Assembly (NCBI RefSeq): GCF_040605455.1
Contig: NZ_JBEXCV010000094.1
Coordinates: 1-36,119, forward strand
Source of the DNA: Embleya sp040605455
GTDB lineage: Bacteria; Actinomycetota; Actinomycetes; Streptomycetales; Streptomycetaceae
Reading direction: 5' to 3'
DNA length: 36,119 bases
The notes beneath the pieces were generated by a model that saw only the letters and a list, made by a program, of their open reading frames with translations, ran no database searches and had not been told where the DNA came from. Below, one piece after another: positions 23,504 through 33,286 of the stretch. The position numbers were made by a program, and so were the translations under genes. Numbering within the stretch: position 1 is the stretch's first letter; the number at the start of each line of letters is the position of its first letter.

Positions 23504-25855
23504 AGCGCACACCGCCCCAGCCCCGCAATCCTCGGCGGGCCCCTGCGACGGGCCGCGGAACGCTTCCAGGTCTCGGTGACCACCGCCGCCCGATGGGCCG
23601 CCCGCTACCGTCGGTCGTCGACGACGCAGCGGTGTGGGTGTGCGCCGGTGTCGGGCCAGCCAAGCCCCCACGTCCTCGCCGCCGACGGTGTGTCCGGGCA
23701 CGAGCTCGTCGAGGCTTCCGCCGCTCTCGGTGTGCAGTCGTACCGCCGTGAGTATGCGTTGCCAGTCCAGGGACCACCGCCGGGCCGGGTCGTCGCGTCC
23801 GGTGGGGTTGCAGTCGGGGTCGATCGCGGCGAGCCGCTCCCAGCGTTCGGCCCAGCGGTCGGGGTTCTTGCGGGATTCGAGGGGGCGGCGGCAGTTGGCG
23901 AGAAATTGTCCGACGGGGTAGTTGTTGACGGCGGCGTTCTTGGGCGCGGCCAGATGCCCGTGGACGGCGTTGTTCGCTGATCCATTGCCCGACGGGGTGG
24001 CTGGTTCCGGTCTCGGCGTCGTAGTCGATGGCCTCCAGCGGGACGTTCAGGTCGCCGTGGGTGGTGTGCCATCGTCGGGCGGCGAGGTAGCCGCGGCGCC
24101 AGTCCCGGCGTTCGGGGTCGATGACGCGCAGTTTGATGAAGTCGGTGAGGAGGGCGGGATCGCGCTCGGTCATGAACCTCACGAGGAACCGCTCTTCGAC
24201 GTCCTCAGATTCCTCGCCCCCGCCGCCCTCGGAGTCCTCTTCGATCTGCTCGCCTTCGCTGTCCATGGCCTTCGAGGCCTCGTCGTCGTCGGCGTCGGTG
24301 TCCGTCGATGCCGTGAGCCGGACGTGGCTGCCGCTGGGTGCGGGTGTGGCGAGCATGTCCAGGACGCGGCTGTCGTGGGCGGCCAGGGCGTGGAGGACGC
24401 GGACGAGGAAGTGGTAGGAGTCGGAGACGAGCATGTCGTCGGGTTGTTCGCCGGCGGCGAGGAGGATGGGCACGATGATCGTCGCGGTGCGGCCTTCGTG
24501 GGGTTCCTGGCGCAGGACGCGGCCGATGGCCTGGACGATTTCGATCACGCTGAGTTTGGGGTCCATGAAGGCGACCGCGTCGGCTCGCAGGTCGACGCCT
24601 TCGGCGAGGACGCGGACGTTCGAGAGCACCGCCCGCCGCCTCACCACCCCGCCCCGGTCGGGGACCTCGAAGAGTGGGGCGGGTTCGCGGTCGGTGTGCG
24701 CGGCGAAGTCGCCCAGCACCCGCCGCCGATGCTCGCTCTCGTGTTCCCCGCACAGCCACTCCGCCCACACCGCCGCCGGGTACCGCTGCGGGTTCGTCTC
24801 GTGGAGTCGCTTGGCGACGTCGGGCAGGCTCTCCGCGCACGCCTGGGCCTCGGCGGTCCGCGCGTGGTAGGCGATGACCGTGTTCAGATCCTGGTCGGCG
24901 GCGACCCGCAGCACGGCGGTCTGCAGGGCGGCCAGGCGCGGCCCGGTACTCCTCGACCTCTTCCAGTGTGTGTCGGCCCGGGCCTCGGTTGAGGTCGAGG
25001 CCGCCGGTCGCGGCCAGGTTCTGGACGGTGGGGTCGGCGACGTCGACCACCACGATCCGAGGCCTTGCGAGCCCAGGCGCACCCCGGCCGCGAGTTCCAG
25101 CCGGTGGACGGTGGGGCCGAAGATTTCCTCGTTCTCCCTGGACGGAACCGCGTGGACCGGCAGCGGCGAGTGGACCGGACGTCCACCGCGCACCCGAGGC
25201 GGCCCGGCGCCGCCCTCGTCGTCCTCGTCACCTTCGTCGTTCCGGCCGACTTCGTCCTCGGCAAGGTTGTCGATCCCACCCGGGGCCGCCGCGTCCGGGT
25301 TGTCCCACGCGTCGTCGTCGGCGAGGATCGGGGGCCGTTCGGCTTCGCCCTCGCCGGTGCCTTCGCCGTAGGTGCTGTTGGCGGGCGGTTCCCACACGCG
25401 CGGGGTCGCGGTCAGGTACAACCGCCCCTGGGCCGGAAGGCGTCGGTCGTCGTGGACGGCTCCCACCTTCGCGAGCGATCCGCTGGTGCGGTGTCCCTCG
25501 TCGCCACACACGAGCCGCCACGGCTTCAAGCGCAGCCCGTACACGCCCGTGTGGGCGTCGAGGATGGTGCCCAGCGACTGGTAGGTGGCGTACACGGTCA
25601 GCGGCCCGTCGGCCCCGGCCCACAGGGCCAGTTGCGGGGCGCTGGTGGTCGCTCGCACCCCGGCGCCGCTCAACGCCACGTCGCCGCCGAGGGAGCACAC
25701 CGCCAGTTGCGTCCCGCCCACGCGCCCGGCCCGCTGCCAGGCCCGGACGGTCTGGACGAGGAGGTCGAGGGTGGGTACCAGGACCAGGACGCGGTCGTGC
25801 GCGGCGAGGGTTGTGGCGGTTGCGGCGGCGACCCGGGTCTTGCCGCAGGCGTACC
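23477..25855 (-). pseudogene. Decayed SF2 helicase with helicase-associated domains
   Basis: The minus strand retains recognisable motifs of a DEAD/DEAH-like helicase: a shortened P-loop 'YACGKTRVAAATA' (the family normally has ACGTGKT), motif Ia 'VLVLVPTLDLLVQT', 'LVCGDEGHRTSG' as DEAH box, 'LYLTATPRVWEP' as motif III and 'VIEIVQAIGRVLRQEPHEGR' as motif VI. At the C-terminus 'AVRLHTESGGSLDELVPGHT' matches helicase-associated repeats. The frame is lost near 25060, regained near 24950 and shifts again near 24000. The 5' end stops abruptly at the P-loop beside a hairpin, so everything upstream of motif I is missing. Non-functional. Confidence 0.75.
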
Positions 25856-25886
25856 GGGAGACCCGGGCTCCGGGCCCGGGTCTCCC
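25856..25886. terminator. 13-bp perfect hairpin at the helicase break
   Basis: GGGAGACCCGGGC at 25856-25868 pairs perfectly with 25874-25886 around TCCGG. It directly abuts the truncated P-loop of the helicase pseudogene and lies before the zinc-ribbon gene. It looks like a terminator of a lost neighbour brought here by deletion, or one that blocks read-through from the right. Confidence 0.6.
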
Positions 25887-25963
25887 GGCGGGCGTGCCCC
25901 TGTGCGTTGGTCAAAGTGGTCGGGTCGGTGTTGGGTGCGAGCTCAGCCGGCACTCTGGTTGCC

Positions 25964-26125
25964 ATGAGTGATGGAGCGCCCGTGCGGGAGTCGAGTGACG
26001 AGGGCATGCGTCCGTGCGTCTTCTGTGGTCACCCGGTCGTGATCGACTCGATCGACGAATACGACTGCGCTGTTTGTGGTGAGCGTGACGAGGACCGGCC
26101 CGACGTGGCGACCCGAGACTCGTAG
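25964..26125 (+). CDS. Small zinc-ribbon protein
   Basis: This 53-residue acidic protein has two Cys pairs, 'CVFCGHPVV' and 'CAVCGERDE', spaced 16 residues apart, the pattern of a single zinc ribbon. There is no other domain. The ATG at 25964 begins 'MSDGAPVRESSDEGMRPCVF'. No clear ribosome site is seen (TCTGGTTGCC upstream). It lies between two pseudogenes on the opposite strand and its stop (26125) adjoins or slightly overlaps the end of the frameshifted gene. Function unknown. Confidence 0.55.
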   Translation: MSDGAPVRESSDEGMRPCVFCGHPVVIDSIDEYDCAVCGERDEDRPDVATRDS

Positions 26126-26564
26126 AAGGTGCCGTCGCGGAGCATCGCGAAGAGCACGTCGGCGGCGGAGGGTGGTCGTCCAAGGCTTCGACGTTGAGAC
26201 CGCGAACCTCTGCATCGGCGCGGGCACGAGGTGGTCGTGCGCCGGTGTCGGCTCGACTGGAGAGCGGAAGGACCGTGCCCTGGATGGTCACTCGCCCGGC
26301 GTCTTGGTCCAGGATCGCCTTGTCCGGGCCCGTACGGACCACGCACGACGAGATCTTCTGCTCGGTGCCCGAATTGCTCCCGGTACCGGAAGAGGCCCGG
26401 CAGGCCGGGCCCCGCACAGTGCATGATCGTGGACGTGACAGGGATCGACACGACGTGGCCGACGGCGAACTGGCTGAGGAAGAAACGCCGCCCGGTGGCG
26501 CCGTCACGTTGGTCACTTCCCTGTCGACGACTCCGTTCGTGTGGATGACGCACGCGGTGGTCAT
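26118..26564 (-). pseudogene. Frameshifted hypothetical gene
   Basis: From an ATG at 26564 the minus strand reads 'MTTACVIHTNGVVDREVTNV', then the coding signal jumps frame near 26490 to 'FFLSQFAVGHVVSIPVTSTI' and 'LFRYREQFGHRAEDLVVRGP', returns near 26315 to 'KAILDQDAGRVTIQGTVLPL', and shifts again before 'ADVLFAMLRDGTFYESRVAT' near 26120. If repaired it would be a single-domain beta-rich protein of about 150 residues. I do not know its family. At least three indels make it non-functional as read. Confidence 0.5.
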
Positions 26565-26773
26565 GCCGGCCCTCTCGGTCGGCTGTCGACAACCCTCGAC
26601 AGTTGGCGCGACCGTACCTGGCCGGCAGTTCCCCGGCCGGCGTGGATGTTCCCTTGGGCGGGTAGCACGGCAGCCAGGAGCGGCAACCAGGCCCGTTCAC
26701 CTGTCCGGGGATGCCCGTTGCCTGGATCACCCGCTCCGTTGCGGCCCGTCCGCTCGCGACCGTGGGCGGACCC

Positions 26774-26809
26774 GACGACCGCCCGCACGGGGCGTGCGGG
26801 CGGCCGTCG
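26774..26809 (-). terminator. Terminator of the decarboxylase gene
   Basis: CCGCCCGCAC at 26779-26788 pairs with 26794-26803 around GGGGC. Outer bases 26774-26777 and 26806-26809 extend the stem after a 2-base internal mismatch. It lies 30 bases beyond the decarboxylase stop on the minus strand. Confidence 0.65.
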
Positions 26810-26838
26810 GGCAGACGAGGGACCTGGAATATCCGTCG

Positions 26839-28482
26839 TCAGCGCTGCTTTGGCAGCCGCGGCCGTTCGGCGTCCGGGTCGTCGGAGCGGTCGAAGGCTC
26901 CGGGACGGGAGAGGTCGTCGAGGAGCTCGTCGATGAGTTCCTGGGTGACGTGCGGCATGACGTAGACGTGGCTGTAGTCGTGGCGGCGGCCGCCGAGGTT
27001 GAGCGGGACGCAGGCCAGGGAGTACTTCTGCGTGATCTCGGCCCGGGGCTGCTGGAACCAGACGCTGAGCGCGTGGTCGCCGTGGCCGACCTCGATGCCG
27101 TCCTCGGCCCAGGGCTCACCGCGCTCCTGCAACTGCGAGCTCAGCAGCCTGAGGCGATCGGCCGTGTACTCGGCGATCCGCAGAACCTCCGCGGCCTGCC
27201 GTACCTGCTGCTCCTCGCTGAACTGGGCGAGGTGGTTCCACATGGCCAGGGAGGCGAATCCGCTGCGGGAGCCGGCGAAGGTGCTGTCCGGGGAAGAGAC
27301 GACCGCCGGGTCGGACGGCGGGCGCAGCTTGGATCCCGCGCGGGACATGTAGATCCCGGTGGGGACGGGCGCGCCGGGGTACTTGTGGCCGCTGGTGACG
27401 ATCGAGGACACCTCGGGGATCCGGAAGTCGAAGACTGGGGGCGCGCTGTCGACGAGACCCGTGTCACGGGCCTTCTCCAGATAAGGGGCGTAGGCGCCGC
27501 CCAGCGCTCCGTCGACGTGGATCCAGTAGCCGTTGCGGATACTGACCCGATCGGGGTCGTCGGGGTCGAAGCGCACGGTGCGGTCGACCAGGTTGTGCTT
27601 CTCGAAGACGGGGCGCAGCCGCTCGCAGGCCGCCCGGACGTCGTCGTAGGCGCCCTTGAAGACGCTGCCGATGTTGAAGTTGACCAGGACGGGGTGCCCC
27701 TTGGCGGCGAAGAAGTCCACGAAGGCGACGAGGGCGTCGACATCGACGGTGCCGGGCCCCTCGTCGCCGCCGGTGGTCGGGACGCCGCCGAGGGGCCAGC
27801 CGTTGTACGTCTGCGTGCCGGTGCCGGCCATGTCGATGGGGCACTCGCCCGGGTAGAGACTTCCGCCCAGATCGTAAAAGGTCGGGATGTCCAGCACCCG
27901 CATGGCCTTGATGTGGGAGTAGTGGGTCTCCTGTGAGAAGAACGCCACGGGGGAGTAGGCGTTGGGGTTGTCGTCCGGGTGTCTCGCTCGCAGGTAGGTG
28001 GTGCGGCAACTGGCGTCGCCGGAGACCTCGTCGCGTACCAGGGCGTTGCCGTCGAGGTAGTCACGGGCGTTCCACATGGCGTAGAGGTTGCCCTCGGTGC
28101 TGCCCATGGACAGGACGTAGCCCCACCCGTCCTGATCCCGCGGGTTGGCCGGGTCCTGGGGCAACGGGGCGTGCCACAGGCGGGCGTAGTGCTCCAGGAC
28201 CGCGCGCTCCAGCCACCGGGAGTGGAGGCTGTAGTTGCTGTCGACGAACGGGTCCCCGATGTTGTTGATGTGGTAGCCCAGGAAACGGCCGAGGGCGGCG
28301 TGACCGTCGAGGGACAGGTTGACCTGGTAGCCCAGCAGACGCCCGCTCCGCTCGCCGAGGTACCCCTCCAGCTTGGCGAGGACCGCGTTCCGCTGCTCGT
28401 CGGTGTAGGCGTCGGTGCCCAGTCGGTAATCCTCGTTGTTCGGCAGTGCGGTCAGCCGCACATCGGAGTGTTCGATAGTCAT
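26839..28482 (-). CDS. PLP-dependent group II amino-acid decarboxylase (histidine/valine decarboxylase-like)
   Basis: This 547-residue cytoplasmic enzyme removes CO2 from an L-amino acid using pyridoxal phosphate. Visible: cofactor-binding 'MGSTEGNLYAMWNARDYLDG', the His-bearing 'SQETHYSHIKA' that stacks on the PLP ring, 'YWIHVDGALGGAYAPYL' with the Asp that contacts the pyridine nitrogen, and 'VTSGHKYPGAPVPTGI' with the Schiff-base Lys367. The extended N-terminus and the overall pattern recall histidine decarboxylases and the Streptomyces valine decarboxylase of valanimycin synthesis. Sequence alone does not settle the substrate. The ATG at 28482 lacks a strong ribosome site. No biosynthetic partners lie nearby, so it appears to stand alone, ended by the hairpin at 26774-26809. 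Confidence 0.88.
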   Translation of the reverse strand: MTIEHSDVRLTALPNNEDYRLGTDAYTDEQRNAVLAKLEGYLGERSGRLLGYQVNLSLDGHAALGRFLGYHINNIGDPFVDSNYSLHSRWLERAVLEHYARLWHAPLPQDPANPRDQDGWGYVLSMGSTEGNLYAMWNARDYLDGNALVRDEVSGDASCRTTYLRARHPDDNPNAYSPVAFFSQETHYSHIKAMRVLDIPTFYDLGGSLYPGECPIDMAGTGTQTYNGWPLGGVPTTGGDEGPGTVDVDALVAFVDFFAAKGHPVLVNFNIGSVFKGAYDDVRAACERLRPVFEKHNLVDRTVRFDPDDPDRVSIRNGYWIHVDGALGGAYAPYLEKARDTGLVDSAPPVFDFRIPEVSSIVTSGHKYPGAPVPTGIYMSRAGSKLRPPSDPAVVSSPDSTFAGSRSGFASLAMWNHLAQFSEEQQVRQAAEVLRIAEYTADRLRLLSSQLQERGEPWAEDGIEVGHGDHALSVWFQQPRAEITQKYSLACVPLNLGGRRHDYSHVYVMPHVTQELIDELLDDLSRPGAFDRSDDPDAERPRLPKQR

Positions 28483-29169
28483 TCAATATCCGATTCTGAG
28501 CGATTCCGCGAAACGGCAGCCGGCGTCGACCAGGACAGCGGCAAACGTCTCGGAAAGTACTCGGGTCAATGAGGCGAAGCGAGTTCGTTACCTACCGGGG
28601 CCCGGCCGCCCGGCATTCGCCAACGTGGGTGGCCGGTGCGTCGACCATGGCCTTGGGAACAGTGGCCATCGGGCGGTTCGACCGCTTGTCGCCGGGCGTC
28701 TCACAGGCCACAGAATATGGATAATTCGGTGCCTCGACTACCGGATCGTCGATGTTTATCGTCCGCTAATCATTTCGGGTGAATCGACGGCTTATCCGGG
28801 GTGTCCGCGTCGGGTCGACCGGTATGGCCGGCCTCGAATCGGCAGCCCATTTCGGGGCTCGCCCTCACGACGGTGCGCGGTCGACCGCAACGCCGTAGTC
28901 GGCCCGAAACTGATCGGAAAATCGATTCAAGCTGGAATTTTCCGACTGCTTTGCCAGTCTCCGAATCACTCCGTTTGGGCGGTCTCTGACGCTGTCACGT
29001 TCTCCTTTACCGATCCTGGCAAGCCTGTTCGTCGTGTGGTGGCAGGTACGGCGAGGAGGTCTGGTGCGAAGGGGGATGGTGCTGGGGGATCTTCGGGTCC
29101 AGCCGTTGAAGCGGGGGGCGCGTGGTCCTACACGATCGTGTGGCCGGAGGGCATCGATACTCTGCGCGT
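28483..29169. other. Non-coding interval, AT-richer than surroundings
   Basis: About 690 bases without a supportable gene. The stretch 28700-29000 is noticeably richer in A and T, with ATGGATAATTCGG and GTTTATCGTCCGC. The left end must hold the decarboxylase promoter (minus strand). I see no tRNA, array or clear inverted repeat. Confidence 0.4.
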
Positions 29170-29330
29170 GTGATCCTTCTCGACACGAACCAACTGCGTC
29201 GAGTACTTCCCGGCAACCCGACGCTGACCCTGCTCGTGTCGAGTTCGTACAGGCCCTGGAAGTCCCAAGCAACTCGCCGAGCGCGCCGCGTTGATCGATG
29301 CAGCAGCGCGTCGAGGACGCCCGCGAGTTC
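29170..29330 (+). pseudogene. N-terminal scrap of a PIN-domain protein
   Basis: From a GTG at 29170 the frame reads 'VILLDTNQLRRVLPGNPTLT', the characteristic first strand of PIN-domain ribonucleases with its metal-binding Asp. After about 25 codons the coding signal moves to another frame ('ARVEFVQALEVPSN') and then stops. It is too short to be functional. Confidence 0.45.
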
Positions 29331-29363
29331 GGCCTACGGGCGGTGCCAGTGACGCGAGCCTGC

Positions 29364-29543
29364 TCAGCGCGTGGGAATCGGGCCGTAGCGGACGGCGGGG
29401 GTCGAGGGCGCGTGCCGCGTGGGCGTAGCCGCCGTGCCGCGCAGCACGGTGAGGAATTCGTCCGCGCGGGCGTAGCGCTCGGCTTTGGCCAGGTGGTCGC
29501 CGAAGCGGGCCTGTTCGTCGCGTTCGCCGGCTCCGGTTGTTGA
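29364..29543 (-). pseudogene. C-terminal fragment of an unknown gene
   Basis: Minus-strand codons with strong third-position GC bias read 'ARFGDHLAKAERYARADEFL' and end at a TGA at 29364. The sequence is lost beyond 29545, a few bases from the first recombinase gene, so the gene was probably cut by arrival of the recombinase trio. Confidence 0.45.
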
Positions 29544-29563
29544 TGGGCTTGGAGGTCAGTGCC

Positions 29564-30571
29564 GTGTCTTTCGTGCGCGACTACGTCGAGTTGCACTTCG
29601 GCGGGCCGGTATTGCGGGCTTTGAGTGACCCGGTGGGCGTGTACGGGGGCCGCGAGTGGCGCTTTCCCGAGCCGGGGTCGCTGGAGCTCATGCGCTGCTA
29701 CATCGGCGAGACCGTCGACGGCTGTGAACTGGATCCGGATCGGATCCTCGCCTTGGACTTCGGGGAGCACCGCTTCATCGTCCCGCTGGACTCCGACACA
29801 AGCGGGGGCCCCGAGTCGGCCCACATGGTCGGCGTCGACGTCAACACGCTCCTGCTGCGCGAGTGTGCCAGGGTCTCGGCGGGCTCAGCGAAGGGACGGG
29901 TGGCCGAGCTGCGGTCCCTGATGCGCTTCCTTCACCTGCAAGGCGTCATCCCGATGAAACTCGGCGGCGCGGTGCCTCCGGTGGGCGGCTGGCGCTTCGC
30001 CTCCCTGCCGCCGACGATGGCGGACGGCGACGTGCAGCGATTGCTGGACCATACTCCGCGCCAAGGGACGGTCGGCGTCCGCGACTACGCGATCCTGGTG
30101 CTGGTGGCCAGGCTCGGACTGCGCTCGATCGAGGTGGCCCGACTGCTGCTGGACGACATCGACTGGCGCTGCGGCGAGATCGTCGTCCGAGGCAAGGGAC
30201 GCCGTGAGGACCGGCTCCCGCTGCCGGCCGACGTCGGCGAGGCATTGGTCGCATACTTGTCCGCCGCAAGGCCTCGCTTGAACGCCCGTCATGTGTTCCT
30301 GACCTGCAAGGTTCCGCACGGTCCGATCCGGGCGGACCTGGTCGGCGACGTCGTGGAACGAGCCTGCCTGCGGGCCGGCTCGCCCAAGGTCGGGCCGCAC
30401 CGCCTGCGCCATGCCCTGGCCGCCGACATGCTCCGCCACGGCGCCGGGCTCACCGCGATCGGGCAGGTGCTCGGGCACCAAGACCTGGCCACCACCGCGC
30501 TTTACGCGAAGGTCGACTTCATCGCGCTGCGCGCGGTCGCACAGCCCTGGCCCGGGACGGAGGCGGCATGA
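29564..30571 (+). CDS. Tyrosine recombinase, first of trio
   Basis: This 335-residue site-specific recombinase starts at the GTG 29564, chosen because GGAGG lies at 29551-29555 (an upstream ATG at 29537-29543 has no ribosome site). The catalytic domain begins near residue 155 and contains the full active set: Arg in 'ARLGLRSIEVARLLLDD', Lys in 'VVRGKGRREDRLPLP', His-x-x-Arg in 'VGPHRLRHALAADML', His in 'LGHQDLATTALYAKVD' and the nucleophile Tyr in the same stretch. The N-terminal part (1-150) would bind the core DNA arm. Its stop overlaps the next recombinase ATG. This copy appears intact. Confidence 0.88.
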   Translation: MSFVRDYVELHFGGPVLRALSDPVGVYGGREWRFPEPGSLELMRCYIGETVDGCELDPDRILALDFGEHRFIVPLDSDTSGGPESAHMVGVDVNTLLLRECARVSAGSAKGRVAELRSLMRFLHLQGVIPMKLGGAVPPVGGWRFASLPPTMADGDVQRLLDHTPRQGTVGVRDYAILVLVARLGLRSIEVARLLLDDIDWRCGEIVVRGKGRREDRLPLPADVGEALVAYLSAARPRLNARHVFLTCKVPHGPIRADLVGDVVERACLRAGSPKVGPHRLRHALAADMLRHGAGLTAIGQVLGHQDLATTALYAKVDFIALRAVAQPWPGTEAA

Positions 30572-31499
30572 CCGACCTGCGCCAAGCGCTCGATGACTAC
30601 CTGCGGCTTCGCCGTTCGCTGGGGCACCAGATGGCCGAAGCGGCGTATCTGCTGCCGGACTTCGTGAGCTTCATGGACAACGGGGGCGAACACACCGTGA
30701 CCGTGGCCGCCGCGCTGGACTGGATGAAGACCCGCGGGCCCGAGGTGGTCACGACGGTCAGTCCCCGGCGGATTACCGCTGTTCGCGGGTTCGCGCGCTA
30801 TCTGAGCGGGATCGACCCGGCGACCGAGGTGCCACCGCTGGGACTGGTGCCCTACAACCGGCGACGAGGGCAGGTCTTCCTCTACTCCGATGCCGACATC
30901 GCAGCGATCATGGCCGCAGCCAAAGAGACGATCCCTCAACCGTTGCGGGCGGCGACCTATCACACGCTGATCGGGCTGCTGGCCGCGTCCGGCCTGCGCA
31001 TCGGCGAGGCAATCAAACTGGACCGCGACGACATCGACTGGACCGAGGGCGTGCTGCACATCCGCGAGTCCAAGTTCGGCAAGTCCCGGCTGGTCCCGCT
31101 GCAGGACAGCGCCGCGAACGCGCTGCGCGAGTACGGCACACTGCGCGAAAGGTTGATGCCCAGGCCCAAGAACCCCGCGTTCTTCATCTCCCTCACCGCC
31201 AAGCGGCTGATCTATGCCTGCGTCCATCCGGTGTTCCGGGCCCTGGTCGACACCGCCGGAGTCGGTTTGGACGCCCCGCACAGACCTCGACTGCACGAGC
31301 TGAGGCACACCTTCGCCGTTCGAACCCTGCTGCACTGGTATCGCGCCGAGGACAACGTCCAGGCGAGGATCCCGTCGCTGTCGACCTATATGGACACCGC
31401 GAACCGGCCTGCACCTACTGGTACCTGTCGGCGGCCCCGGAACTGCTCGCTCTGGCCGCCGCCCGCCGCGAGGGCATCCTGAAAGCGGCCCGCTCATGA
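30568..31499 (+). pseudogene. Tyrosine recombinase, second of trio, frameshifted before its catalytic Tyr
   Basis: As read from ATG 30568 the protein has 304 residues (stop at 31482). Arg in 'ASGLRIGEAIKLDRDDI', Lys in 'KFGKSRLVPLQD' and His-x-x-Arg in 'RLHELRHTFAVRTLLHWY' are present. At about 31390-31405 the expected 'YMGHAN' motif reads 'YMDTANRP' and a net one-base deletion throws the rest out of frame. One base earlier the sequence continues 'CTYWYLSAAPELLALAAARR' with the catalytic Tyr, and stops at 31499, overlapping the ATG of the third gene. The annotated protein therefore lacks its nucleophile. Confidence 0.8.
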
Positions 31500-32305
31500 C
31501 CCTGATCGCACTCACCCTGCAGGCGTTCTTCACCGACCGGCTCGCCCGCGAACGCCAGGCCAGCCCCTGCACCATCGCCGCCTACCGCGACGCGCTCCGC
31601 CTCCTGCTCGGCTTCGTCCAGCAGCGGACCGGCACCGCTCCGGCGAAGCTGGACTGGAACGACCTGAACTCGGACGTGATCTCCGCGTTCCTCAATCACC
31701 TGGAGGACGAGCGCGGCAACACCAGAACCCGCAACGTCCGCCTGACCGCGATCCGCTCCCTGTTCTCCTACGCCGCCCTCCAGCATCCCGAACACGCCCT
31801 GCTCATCCAGCGGGTCCTGGACATCCCGCCCAAGCGGTACGACAAGAGGACCGTCACGTTCCTGACCGGCCAGGAGGTCGACGCGCTGCTGGCAGCACCA
31901 GATCCGAAGCGCTGGGAAGGAAGACGGGACAAGGCCATGCTGGCCCTGGCCGTTCAGACCGGCCTGCGCGTCTCCGAACTCACGAGCCTGAACTGCGACG
32001 ACATTGCCCTGGGCGACGGCGCTGCCGTCCGTTGCGAGGGAAAGGGACGCAAGCAACGAACCGTCCCACTCGACCGCCCTGTCCAGAACCTGCTCAGCGC
32101 CTGGCTGAACGAACGCGCCGGGCGCCGCGGCGACCCCCTCTTCTGCACTCGCACCGGGCGCCGCCTCAGCCGCGACGCCGTCGCACAACGCCTGACCACT
32201 CACACCCAGACCGCCGCGAAAACCCGCCCGTCCCTATTGGACAAGAGCATCCACCCCCACGTCCTGCGGCACATTGTCTCCGCTTGGTTTCCGTGTGGCT
32301 ATTGA
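31496..32305 (+). pseudogene. Tyrosine recombinase, third of trio, N-terminal part
   Basis: Residues 1-100 are a SAM-like core-binding domain ('LQAFFTDRLARERQASPCTI', 'RLTAIRSLFSYAALQHPEHA'). Residues from about 115 begin the catalytic domain with Arg in 'TGLRVSELTSLNCDD' and Lys in 'CEGKGRKQRTVPLD'. The gene is coherent until 'HPHVLRH' at 32258-32272, then becomes non-homologous and stops at 32305. The missing part ('SCAMSLLQAGVDTTVIALWL' and onward) is found at 35888-36096. The gene has been interrupted by an insertion. Confidence 0.85.
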
Positions 32306-32401
32306 CTCCAACCGAGCGCCGGCGGCGCGGCGGGTGGCGGGGTCGGCAGTGCGGTGGCGGCAGTGCGATGGCGGCCGGGTGGCGATCGCTCGGAGAACGG
32401 T

Positions 32402-33286
32402 TCAATCGACGGCATCGCGCAGCAGATCCCGCAGTTTCAGTGCCGCCGGTAGCGGGGCGGCGGGCAGTGCCACATGGACGGTCCGGCGCAGGCCCGGGTC
32501 GGTGAGGCGGCACAGGACGAGTTCGTCGGGGACCGCCCACGCGGCCAGCGAGGGGACCAGCGCCACCCCCAGCCCGGCCGCGACGTAGCCGAACTTCCCG
32601 GTCCACTCCGCGATCCGGATGACCTTCCTCGGCGTGAAGCCCGCCCGCGCGCAGGCGTCGGCGAGCATGGTCGGGCGGTCGCCGTACGCGTCCTGGAGCC
32701 ATGCCTCCTCGCGCAGTTCGGACAGGTCGAGCGTCCCGGATCCGGCCAGTCGGTGCCCGGGCGGGAGAGCGACGCACAGGTCGTCTTCGCACAGCACGCT
32801 CGTCGTGACCCCGTCGGCCGACGGCAGGCCGGAGGGGTAGTCGCTGACGACGGCGAGGTCCAGCGCCCCGTCCCCGAGGCGCTCCATCAGGGTGCCGGTC
32901 CGGCCCTCGACCGCGACGACCTCGACGTCGGGCCGGGCGTCCTGGAGTGCCCGCAGGGCGGTGGGCACCAGTGAGATGTTGGCGGTGGAGAACGCCCCCA
33001 TGTGCAGCAGGCCGCCCTGCCCCGCTTGCAGCACCGCCAGTTCCCGCCGGGCCCGGGACAGCCGGTCGAGCACCTCCAGTGCGTGCCGGTGCAGCGTACG
33101 GCCGGCGGGATTGAGCCGTACGCCGCGAGGAAGCCGCTCGAAGAGCGGTCCGCCCGCCTGGTGTTCCAACGTGGCGATCCGCCGGGACACCGCGGACTGC
33201 GTGTAGTTGAGCCGGACCGCCGCTTTGGTGAACGACCCGGTTTCGGCCACGGTCACGAGCAGCCGCAGCGCGTCGATCTCGAACAC
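32402..33286 (-). CDS. LysR-type transcriptional regulator
   Basis: This 294-residue regulator starts at the GTG 33286 behind GGAAGG. Residues 1-60 are the winged helix ('LRLLVTVAETGSFTKAAVRL', 'YTQSAVSRRIATLEHQAGGP'), and residues 90-294 form the ligand-binding domain ('LLHMGAFSTANISLVPTALR'). It is full length. It faces the M20 peptidase gene across 233 bases, so it probably regulates that gene in response to its substrate or product. I see no convincing palindrome between them. It lies inside the inserted 3.6-kb segment, so it travelled with the peptidase gene. Confidence 0.92.
   Translation of the reverse strand: MFEIDALRLLVTVAETGSFTKAAVRLNYTQSAVSRRIATLEHQAGGPLFERLPRGVRLNPAGRTLHRHALEVLDRLSRARRELAVLQAGQGGLLHMGAFSTANISLVPTALRALQDARPDVEVVAVEGRTGTLMERLGDGALDLAVVSDYPSGLPSADGVTTSVLCEDDLCVALPPGHRLAGSGTLDLSELREEAWLQDAYGDRPTMLADACARAGFTPRKVIRIAEWTGKFGYVAAGLGVALVPSLAAWAVPDELVLCRLTDPGLRRTVHVALPAAPLPAALKLRDLLRDAVD

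Noticed and set aside
19893..25721. A minus-strand frame of over 1,900 codons running through several genes
   Set aside because: Only its first part is real (helicase pseudogene). The rest is out of frame with the SpoIIE-type and SHOCT genes and is low-complexity Arg/Pro sequence.
26194..27936. A 580-codon plus-strand frame opposite the decarboxylase
   Set aside because: Shadow of a well-recognised PLP enzyme on the other strand.
26839..28482. Part of a biosynthetic gene cluster
   Set aside because: No assembly-line, tailoring, transport or resistance genes adjoin the decarboxylase; flanks are pseudogenes and recombinases.
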